From the NCBI GenBank assembly GCA_002869095.1, contig PKTO01000050.1:1-5095 (forward strand): a stretch of 5,095 nucleotides of DNA, read 5' to 3'. This DNA is from Clostridiales bacterium (GTDB lineage Bacteria; Bacillota; Clostridia; Peptostreptococcales; BM714). Under the pieces are notes generated by a model. That model worked only from the letters and a program-made list of their open reading frames with translations, made no database searches and was not told the origin of the DNA. The translations under genes and the position numbers were made by a program. Shown here in pieces: positions 1 through 4,370 of this stretch. Each line of letters opens with the position of its first letter. The first letter of the stretch is position 1.

Positions 1-1
1 A

Positions 2-97
2 AACGTTCCCGAATGGGCAAGAAAGCAAGGCCACAATGTTGAAATAGAAGAAGTGGACGACGGCGAATGGGAAGTTTTCGTTGAAAAAGCCATCTAA
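2..97 (+). CDS. TusA-family sulfurtransferase/sulfur carrier, C-terminal fragment
   Basis: Only the last 31 codons and the TAA stop lie in the window; the gene begins to the left. The visible residues start NVPEWARKQGHNVEIEEV and finish with VFVEKAI. This matches the second half of TusA/YedF-type small proteins, where a helix (xVxxWAxxxGH) is followed by two beta strands around an acidic turn (here EVDDGEWEV). The catalytic CPxP motif of the family would sit upstream and cannot be checked. TusA proteins carry a persulfide on that cysteine and pass sulfur, or in some Clostridia selenium, to partner enzymes in the cytosol. The next gene, a YeeE/YedE transporter half, starts 26 bases downstream with its own ribosome binding site, and this pairing is a well-known one. 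The family call rests on the C-terminal pattern plus context, so a YedF-like selenium variant is possible. Confidence 0.72.
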   Translation, partial: NVPEWARKQGHNVEIEEVDDGEWEVFVEKAI

Positions 98-110
98 TCA
101 AATCCACACC

Positions 111-116
111 GGGAGG
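111..116 (+). promoter_or_regulatory. Ribosome binding site selecting a TTG start
   Basis: GGGAGG lies 7 bases before TTG at 124. No ATG or GTG lies at this distance in the reading frame, and the first in-frame ATG is inside the first membrane segment. The site therefore supports a TTG start for the YeeE-like gene. Confidence 0.7.
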
Positions 117-123
117 TATCGCA

Positions 124-657
124 TTGGATATCAAAAACAATGAATTTTATAAAAAGTGGTTCAAGAATTCTTATACCTACGTCGCAGGTGCCGTGCTTTT
201 GTCCATAATGCAAATTGTCACGCTGGCCTCTACTGGAAATCCGTGGGGAGTTTCGGGAGTATTCGCAAATTGGGGCGCATGGATTTACGAAGCCATCGGC
301 GGAAGCGTAGACAAATGGTATTATTTCAGCAGCGAAGGCGCTCAAGCCACTCTTGAAGCGGGTTTTCTGAATCACGCCCCTTCAATGAGAAACATAGGAA
401 TAATTTTCGGAGCTCTGTTTGCTTCTTTTGCAGCATCTCAATTCAAGATTAAAAAAATCAAAAATAAAAAGCAGGTTTTTGCGGCTATATTTGGCGGACT
501 CATGATGGGCTACGGAGCAAGAATCGGCTTCGGATGCAACATCGGAGCCCTCTACAGCGGCATAGCTTCCCTTTCCCTTTCGGGATGGGTGTTTGCAGTC
601 TTCATGTTCCTTGGGGCGGTTGTTGGCAGCAAATTGTTGGTCAAGTATTTCATGTAA
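124..657 (+). CDS. YeeE/YedE (TsuA-like) thiosulfate transporter half-protein
   Basis: This 177-residue, strongly hydrophobic protein should sit in the cytoplasmic membrane. Hydrophobic stretches fall near residues 17-36, 40-58, 90-107, 117-135 and 150-175, and a lysine-rich loop (KIKKIKNKK) lies around 108-116. The signature is GYGARIGFGCNIGALYSG at about 129-146. Cys138, the only cysteine, lies in the GCNIG motif that TsuA-type transporters use to relay thiosulfate through the membrane. Full-length YeeE proteins are about twice this length with two such halves. This is a single half, as seen in the split two-gene versions of Clostridia, so its partner may be encoded left of the window. The start is TTG 124, chosen because GGGAGG is 7 bases upstream. 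It follows a TusA-family gene by 26 bases and precedes the flavoprotein by 37, so all three are probably one transcript. The substrate is most likely thiosulfate; another sulfur or selenium species cannot be excluded. Confidence 0.85.
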   Translation: MDIKNNEFYKKWFKNSYTYVAGAVLLSIMQIVTLASTGNPWGVSGVFANWGAWIYEAIGGSVDKWYYFSSEGAQATLEAGFLNHAPSMRNIGIIFGALFASFAASQFKIKKIKNKKQVFAAIFGGLMMGYGARIGFGCNIGALYSGIASLSLSGWVFAVFMFLGAVVGSKLLVKYFM

Positions 658-673
658 TTCGGCAAATGCCGAG
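658..673 (+). other. Small intercistronic hairpin
   Basis: TTCGGC pairs with GCCGAG (one T-G wobble at the base) around an AAAT loop, directly after the YeeE-like stop codon and 9 bases before the next ribosome binding site. No T-run follows, so it is not a typical terminator. It may affect mRNA stability or relative expression of the two genes, or be incidental. Confidence 0.4.
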
Positions 674-682
674 AAAGATACA

Positions 683-688
683 GGGAGG
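683..688 (+). promoter_or_regulatory. Ribosome binding site fixing the flavoprotein start
   Basis: GGGAGG is placed 6 bases before ATG 695. The same frame stays open back to an ATG at 593 inside the YeeE-like gene, but that extension has no such site and adds residues ahead of the FAD-binding strand. The start is therefore 695. Confidence 0.75.
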
Positions 689-694
689 TTCTAC

Positions 695-1957
695 ATGGCT
701 AGAGAAAAAAAAGTTGAAAAATACGATGTGGTAATCATAGGCGGAGGCGCTGCAGGCCTCACCGCGGGAATCTATAGCGGAAGGGCCCGCCTCAAGACGC
801 TTCTTATCGAAAAATCGCTTGTCGGAGGACTTGCGACATACACGAACGAAATGGAAAACTATCCGGGATTCCCCGAAGGCGCAAGCGGCGGAGGGCTTAT
901 GGAGCTCTTCCACAAGCAAGCCAAAAAATTCGGCGTCGAATTCAAATTGACAGATGTCAAAAGCGTCGATTTGACTGGAGAAGTTAAAATAGTTGAGACA
1001 TTCAGAAACAGATTCGAATCCAAAGTAGTCATAATCGCAACAGGCGGAAGACCGAGAATAACAGGAGCAATAACCGAGGACAAGTTCCTCTTCGACAAGG
1101 GAATTTCTTTCTGCGCCACTTGCGACGCGGCTTCAAACACAGGCAAGACCGTTATGGTTATCGGAAGCGGAGACGCAGCCATAGAAGAGGGCATGTTCCT
1201 TACTAAGTTTGCCGACAAGGTCATCGTTTCGGTTATGCACGACAACGGAAAGATGGACTGCAACGAAATAGCAAAGGCAGCCGCTTTGGCAAATCCCAAG
1301 ATGGAATTCATATGGAACACGGTAACCCACGAATTCAAGGGCGAGGACCATCTCGAGCATGTCGTGCTCAAGAACCTCAAAACGGAAGAGCTGATTCCTG
1401 TAAAGGTTGACAATTGCTTCGAATTCATCGGCTACATTCCGAACACCGAGCTTTTCAAGGGCCAGGTGGACATGACTAACCGCGGATATATAACAACAAA
1501 CGAAAAAATGGAAACAAACCTTGAAGGTGTTTTCTCAGTAGGCGATGTAAGGGACAAGTTCCTCAAGCAGGTTGCCACAGCAGTCGGCGACGGCGCAGTT
1601 GCAGGTTTCGGTGCGGAAAAGTTCATTGCCGAAACCGAGCAATTCCAGAACTACATCATGAGAGACGATGTTGACAATCTGGTTTACGTCTACAATGCAA
1701 TCGACGAATTCAGCCGGGATTTCCTTCCCAAGATTCAAAAAATCGGAAATGAACGCGAAGGTTACGTTTGCACTCCAGTAGATATATACAAATCAAAGGG
1801 AATCGCTGAGAAACTCGGTGTCAAAGAATTCCCTTGCTTAGTAGTAGTGAAGAACGGAAAAATTGTTGAAAAAATAGACCAGGAGCTTTGCGAAGAAAGC
1901 ATATGCAAGGTTTTGGAATCCTGCGAATGCTCATGCGGAACTTGCACCTGCGAATAG
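695..1957 (+). CDS. Thioredoxin-reductase-like flavoprotein fused to a CxxC-less thioredoxin fold with a Cys-rich tail
   Basis: A 420-residue cytosolic FAD-dependent disulfide oxidoreductase. Residues 10-21 hold the FAD dinucleotide fold with GGGAAG, ATGG is at 115-118, and the redox pair is C140-A-T-C143-D as in bacterial TrxB. A second nucleotide fold carries GSGDAA at 157-162, and SVGDVRD at 281-287 followed by DGAVAG gives the C-terminal FAD motif. TrxB is usually about 310-320 residues. Here about 100 more form a thioredoxin-like domain (roughly 325-409) that keeps the FPCLVVVKNGK strand (cis-Pro 380) but has no CxxC at its usual place. The protein ends with five cysteines in the last eleven residues (410, 412, 414, 417, 419). 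The HRRxxxR segment that binds the NADPH phosphate in TrxB is replaced by HDNGKMDCNE near 182-191, so the donor may be NADH, ferredoxin or something else. As the third gene after TusA and YeeE it may reduce a persulfide or disulfide in sulfur handling (inference). The fold is certain; the substrate is not. ATG 695 is chosen over an in-frame ATG at 593 on RBS evidence. Confidence 0.88.
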   Translation: MAREKKVEKYDVVIIGGGAAGLTAGIYSGRARLKTLLIEKSLVGGLATYTNEMENYPGFPEGASGGGLMELFHKQAKKFGVEFKLTDVKSVDLTGEVKIVETFRNRFESKVVIIATGGRPRITGAITEDKFLFDKGISFCATCDAASNTGKTVMVIGSGDAAIEEGMFLTKFADKVIVSVMHDNGKMDCNEIAKAAALANPKMEFIWNTVTHEFKGEDHLEHVVLKNLKTEELIPVKVDNCFEFIGYIPNTELFKGQVDMTNRGYITTNEKMETNLEGVFSVGDVRDKFLKQVATAVGDGAVAGFGAEKFIAETEQFQNYIMRDDVDNLVYVYNAIDEFSRDFLPKIQKIGNEREGYVCTPVDIYKSKGIAEKLGVKEFPCLVVVKNGKIVEKIDQELCEESICKVLESCECSCGTCTCE

Positions 1958-1985
1958 TATTGATATCGAATAGAACAGACACACA

Positions 1986-2018
1986 AGCAAAAGCCCCATA
2001 TCCAAAGGGGCTTTTGCT
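1986..2018 (+). terminator. Hairpin terminator of the TusA-YeeE-flavoprotein operon
   Basis: AGCAAAAGCCCC and GGGGCTTTTGCT form a perfect 12-bp stem around a 9-base loop, 28 bases after the flavoprotein stop. The following GTCTTTAA is a weak T-tract, but the stem is strong and placed where the operon should end. Confidence 0.75.
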
Positions 2019-2077
2019 GTCTTTAATATGCCATTCATGTTAAAATGATTTTGTGCAATTGCTGATGTCAAATCAAT

Positions 2078-2084
2078 GAGAGGT
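2078..2084 (+). promoter_or_regulatory. Likely ribosome binding site for a TTG start of the EamA gene
   Basis: GAGAGGT ends 6 bases before TTG 2091. The competing ATG at 2076 overlaps this site and has no purine-rich stretch in the preceding 12 bases (GCTGATGTCAAATC), so TTG 2091 is preferred. Confidence 0.5.
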
Positions 2085-2090
2085 TTCGGT

Positions 2091-3014
2091 TTGAAGAAAA
2101 ATCTATCAAGTTGCGGAACAATCCACATACTGGCCGCCGGAACATGCTGGGGTTTCATAGGACTTTTTGTGAAAAACATATACAGATTGGGACTGACACC
2201 GTATGAAACCGTCTTTTACAGAATGTTTCTTGGAGCGGTTTTCCTTGGCATTGTCATTTTAGCCAAGCCCTCCGCCGGTTTTAGAATAAGCTCAAAAGCG
2301 CTTTTCAAAACAATGGCGATAGGGCTGGTAAGCCAAATGTTTTTCAATTACTTCTACTTCAGGTCTATTGAAGTCAATCCCCTGAGCCTTGCTGTGATAC
2401 TAATGTATACGGCCCCTGTGTTTGCGGCCGTAACTGCACGTTTCGTATATGGCGAACTGCTTACGCCCGGAAAAATCATGGCTCTCTTTTTTTGCCTTGT
2501 GGGCTGTTTCCTAACCGTTACAGGCGGACGCCCCGTAATGGGGGATCTCGATCTTTCGGGAATACTGTTTGGACTTCTTTCCGGATTCTGCTATGCCATG
2601 TTCCCCATAATAAGCAAAAGCATCCCGCAAGGAAACAATCCCTATACCCTCACCTTTTATTCGATGCTTTTCGGGAGCATTTTCTTTCTTCCCGTGGCGT
2701 ATTTCAACGATGCGATGATTTTCACAGTCTCATCTGGCAAAATATTCTATCTGGCGCTCCTTGTAACAGTATCGACCGCTTTGCCGTACATATTCTATTA
2801 CACGGGAATGGGCAAAGGCATCGAAGCTTCGAAAGCCGGTGTGGTCAGCACAATAGAGGTCGCAGTTGCGGTTGTGGTATCTGTGGTCTTCTTCCGTGAA
2901 ACCGTGGACTTGATTCAACTCATAGGAATACTTATGGTTTTCGTTTCAATATTCATGCTCAATGCAAAAAAGATACATTTGCCTGTCATTGGGCAAAAGC
3001 AAATAAAAAAATAA
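2091..3014 (+). CDS. EamA/DMT-superfamily membrane transporter
   Basis: A 307-residue polytopic protein (312 if it starts at ATG 2076). The hydrophobic profile fits about ten membrane helices arranged as two EamA repeats, near residues 11-143 and 155-290, the usual size and build of the drug/metabolite transporter superfamily. Family-like segments include the WGFIGLFVK strand in helix 1, the YTAPVFAAVTARFVYGE end of the first repeat, and VVFFRETVDLIQLIGILMVF at the end of the second. Each repeat ends with the conserved Glu after the helix 4 region (GE at 121-122, RE at 269-270). Members export amino acids, nucleosides, sugars or other small metabolites; nothing here fixes the substrate. It lies between two terminators and appears to be transcribed alone; no convincing promoter was found in the 130 bases upstream. 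The start is uncertain by five codons: TTG 2091 has the better ribosome binding site, ATG 2076 the better codon. Confidence 0.88.
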   Translation: MKKNLSSCGTIHILAAGTCWGFIGLFVKNIYRLGLTPYETVFYRMFLGAVFLGIVILAKPSAGFRISSKALFKTMAIGLVSQMFFNYFYFRSIEVNPLSLAVILMYTAPVFAAVTARFVYGELLTPGKIMALFFCLVGCFLTVTGGRPVMGDLDLSGILFGLLSGFCYAMFPIISKSIPQGNNPYTLTFYSMLFGSIFFLPVAYFNDAMIFTVSSGKIFYLALLVTVSTALPYIFYYTGMGKGIEASKAGVVSTIEVAVAVVVSVVFFRETVDLIQLIGILMVFVSIFMLNAKKIHLPVIGQKQIKK

Positions 3015-3040
3015 AGCGCCATCCTCTATGGAATGGCGCT
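3015..3040. terminator. Bidirectional terminator between convergent genes
   Basis: AGCGCCAT pairs with ATGGCGCT, starting immediately after the EamA stop codon. On the minus strand the hairpin is followed by TTTATTTTTTATTT, a good U-tract for ending the cold-shock gene transcript. On the plus strand the downstream GCTTATGTCTT is poorer. It therefore probably serves both genes, more efficiently for the leftward one. Confidence 0.75.
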
Positions 3041-3079
3041 GCTTATGTCTTATATCGTTCAATATAATAATAAGCTCAA

Positions 3080-3280
3080 TTATGCTTTTGTAACATTGGC
3101 GGCTTGAGGTCCTCTCTCGCCTTGAACAACTTCAAATTGAACTTCTTGTCCTTCTTCCAATGTTTTGAATCCGTCCATCTCTATAGCTGAGTAATGTACG
3201 AAAACATCATCTTCGCCTTCGATTGAGATAAAACCGAATCCTTTTTCTGCGTTAAACCATTTGACTGTACCGATTTTCAT
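3080..3280 (-). CDS. csp: Cold-shock domain protein (CspA/CspB family)
   Basis: This 66-residue protein is a single cold-shock domain of the standard bacterial length. It begins [18 protein letters not shown], with RNP1 as KGFGFI (13-18) and RNP2 as DVFVHYSAI (25-33). The aromatic residues W8, F15, F17, F27 and H29 form the usual single-stranded nucleic-acid surface. The end, [13 protein letters not shown], is also typical. Such proteins bind mRNA or single-stranded DNA and act as RNA chaperones in the cytosol, many of them constitutively rather than only after cold shock. The start is ATG 3280 because GGAGG (minus strand, 3293-3289) lies 8 bases before it; an in-frame extension upstream by five codons would include that site. 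It has its own near-consensus promoter at 3327-3355 and a strong terminator at 3015-3040, so it is a single-gene unit. The leader is only about 40 bases, unlike the long thermosensor leader of E. coli cspA. Confidence 0.96.
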   Translation of the reverse strand: MKIGTVKWFNAEKGFGFISIEGEDDVFVHYSAIEMDGFKTLEEGQEVQFEVVQGERGPQAANVTKA

Positions 3281-3326
3281 TAGCAAATCCTCCAAAACTT
3301 AATATATTTGTGTCAAGCACGTGTGT

Positions 3327-3355
3327 ATTTTATCATAATAAGAAAATATTGTCAA
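3327..3355 (-). promoter_or_regulatory. Sigma-A-type promoter of the cold-shock gene
   Basis: On the minus strand TTGACA (3355-3350) is separated by exactly 17 bases from TAAAAT (3332-3327). The -35 is a perfect consensus and the -10 is close. Transcription should start near 3320, giving a leader of about 40 bases before ATG 3280. Confidence 0.8.
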
Positions 3356-3364
3356 TAATTTCTG

Positions 3365-3411
3365 AAAAAACAGTTAATGCCAAATAGCCCTCCGGCAATT
3401 GCCTTTACTGT
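3365..3411 (-). terminator. Probable terminator of the ferritin-like gene
   Basis: Reading leftward, ACAGT (3411-3407) pairs with ACTGT (3375-3371) and is followed at once by TTTTTT (3370-3365). Inside, AATTGCC can pair with GGCATT with one bulge. The stem is imperfect, but the U-run and its position 9 bases after the stop support termination. It also contains the 10-bp palindrome GGCAATTGCC (3394-3403). Confidence 0.55.
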
Positions 3412-3419
3412 CCTCTCTA

Positions 3420-3911
3420 CTAAAACGGAGCGTAGCTTTGCTCTGCCCACCAGTTTTCCTTAAGCATTTCATATTGGGCCGCGAATTGTTCATAGTGTGT
3501 GCTTTCCCATTCCGCCAGGACTTTGAAAAGTTTCTTCATTTCATTTATTTTTGTCTTTTCAGCATTTTTCTCATAGAATTCAACAGAGGCTTTTTCCATT
3601 TGCATTCCTATTCCGTATACGGATACTGCAATCCCCGCGGATTTCCTGTCAAGATTCTCCCATTTGAATATTTTGGGCGAAGGAGCCGGTTGCAATGAAT
3701 CCAAATTGAAATCGCATGCCTTGCCCTCGTCAATTTTGCACTTGAATTCATTCAGCCAGTCAATATGCATTTTTTCCTGGTCCGCAAGCTCCAGAAAAGC
3801 GCTCCTGGTCTCTTCGTCCCCGGCCTTTTCGGCAGCCATCTTGTAAAACTCGTATCCCTCAACTTCGTTTATGATTGCTGTTTTAAGCGCCATCATTTCC
3901 TTTTCATACAT
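3420..3911 (-). CDS. Ferritin-like diiron protein (rubrerythrin family without rubredoxin domain)
   Basis: A 163-residue four-helix ferritin-like protein. The two half-sites are E16...Y23 followed by E46-K-M-H49, and E106...Y113 followed by E136-S-T-H139. This is a complete set of six diiron ligands (E16, E46, H49, E106, E136, H139) in the spacing of rubrerythrin-type proteins. No CxxC pair of a rubredoxin domain is present, and the only cysteines are C58 and C66 in the linker. In anaerobes such proteins act as peroxide reductases or handle iron; without rubredoxin the electron donor must be another protein. The C-terminal helix ends in an aromatic stretch (NWWAEQSYAPF). ATG 3911 is chosen because AGGGGA lies 9 bases before it; an in-frame TTG at 3932 would place that site inside the gene. 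It lies 98 bases after the TM1266-like gene, beyond a terminator, so it probably has its own promoter, though none is obvious. The exact role (peroxidase versus iron storage) is undetermined. Confidence 0.85.
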   Translation of the reverse strand: MYEKEMMALKTAIINEVEGYEFYKMAAEKAGDEETRSAFLELADQEKMHIDWLNEFKCKIDEGKACDFNLDSLQPAPSPKIFKWENLDRKSAGIAVSVYGIGMQMEKASVEFYEKNAEKTKINEMKKLFKVLAEWESTHYEQFAAQYEMLKENWWAEQSYAPF

Positions 3912-3975
3912 GTGTTTTCGTCCCCTTTCCAAAATGTTTTAACCGGTTTAATTTCCGGCTGCACTTGCTTTCTCG

Positions 3976-3994
3976 AAAAAACCGCCCAAGGCGG
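3976..3994 (-). terminator. Terminator after the TM1266-like gene
   Basis: Reading leftward, CCGCC (3994-3990), a three-base loop and GGCGG (3986-3982) are followed by TTTTTT (3981-3976). Outer bases TCGAAA (3973-3978) and TTTCGA (3997-4002) can extend the pairing across a small internal loop. The stem is short but GC-rich with a clean U-run, 15 bases after the stop. Confidence 0.7.
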
Positions 3995-4008
3995 CCTTTC
4001 GATATCAC

Positions 4009-4254
4009 CTAAAAAATCATCGTCTTGACAGTGACGCTTCCGACTGCCTGAAGCTTGCCCATGAGCTCCCTCGAATTTTCATCCGAATTCTCCACGAACT
4101 CCAGGAGTATTATCCCCGAGCTGCTGCAGACATTGTCGGCCTCATGAAGCCCCAAACGGGTCTTTATGTAGCAGCCGTATTCCGTAAGCATGTTCTGCAC
4201 TGTCTCGGCGTCCTTTTCCCTGTCGGCGATTCGAATGCCCATTATTGTTGTCAT
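4009..4254 (-). CDS. Small TM1266-like (iron-only hydrogenase system regulator type) ACT/NikR-C-like protein
   Basis: An 81-residue protein beginning MTTIMGIRIADREKDAETV and containing EYGCYIKTRLGLHE around 25-38, then a hydrophobic strand GIILLEFVE and a C-terminal GKLQAVGSVTVKTMIF. The pattern of strand, helix, strand with an xYGxxIxxRxG turn, strand, helix and final VxVKxM strand resembles TM1266-type proteins, a ferredoxin-like fold related to ACT and NikR C-terminal domains. In many anaerobes these are annotated as putative regulators of the [FeFe]-hydrogenase system; their ligand is not firmly known. There is no DNA-binding domain in the protein, so any regulation would need a partner. 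Cysteines are at C28 and C43, the latter in a VCSSSG segment. It starts at ATG 4254 with AGGAGG six bases upstream and ends with a terminator, so it appears to be a single-gene unit. No hydrogenase or HydEFG gene is visible nearby. A generic ACT-like ligand sensor is the alternative. Confidence 0.6.
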   Translation of the reverse strand: MTTIMGIRIADREKDAETVQNMLTEYGCYIKTRLGLHEADNVCSSSGIILLEFVENSDENSRELMGKLQAVGSVTVKTMIF

Positions 4255-4281
4255 AAAATACCTCCTGTTTTTTTGTCCTTG

Positions 4282-4310
4282 TATTTATTTACCCCTTTGC
4301 TTTACGGCAA
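4282..4310 (-). promoter_or_regulatory. Weak candidate promoter of the TM1266-like gene
   Basis: On the minus strand TTGCCG (4310-4305) and TAAATA (4287-4282) are 17 bases apart, ahead of the AGGAGG at 4266-4261. The -10 matches the consensus poorly. The region is the only room for a promoter between the upstream terminator and this gene, which is the main argument for it. Confidence 0.25.
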
Positions 4311-4344
4311 AACAAAAAGCCGGACAGTTTCCCGTCCGGCTTTT
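4309..4344 (-). terminator. Strong terminator of the acidic-protein gene
   Basis: Reading leftward, AAAAGCCGGAC and GTCCGGCTTTT form a perfect 11-bp stem around an 8-base loop (4326-4333), followed by a U-rich tail TTTTTGTTTT. It lies 26 bases after the stop of the leftward acidic-protein gene. Confidence 0.88.
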
Positions 4345-4370
4345 GAAAATTCAGGCTCAAAAATCCCATA

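Noticed and set aside
593..694. An N-terminal extension of 34 codons to the flavoprotein frame, starting inside the YeeE-like gene
   Set aside because: It lacks a ribosome binding site, whereas GGGAGG sits 6 bases before ATG 695, and FAD-domain proteins of this type begin just before the first beta strand.
859..1428. A 189-codon leftward open frame inside the flavoprotein gene
   Set aside because: It is the antisense of a clearly conserved coding region and has no recognisable domain.
1921..1980. Possible selenocysteine read-through at the cysteine-rich tail, by analogy with animal thioredoxin reductases
   Set aside because: The stop codon is TAG, not TGA, and the tail already ends in cysteine codons.
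2055..2062. Palindrome GCAATTGC upstream of the EamA gene, sharing its core with GGCAATTGCC at 3394-3403
   Set aside because: Two short AT-centred palindromes in different contexts can arise by chance; the second is part of a probable terminator.
3311..3316. A second TTGACA on the minus strand downstream of the csp promoter
   Set aside because: No -10 element lies 16-18 bases further on; that position is occupied by the ribosome binding site.
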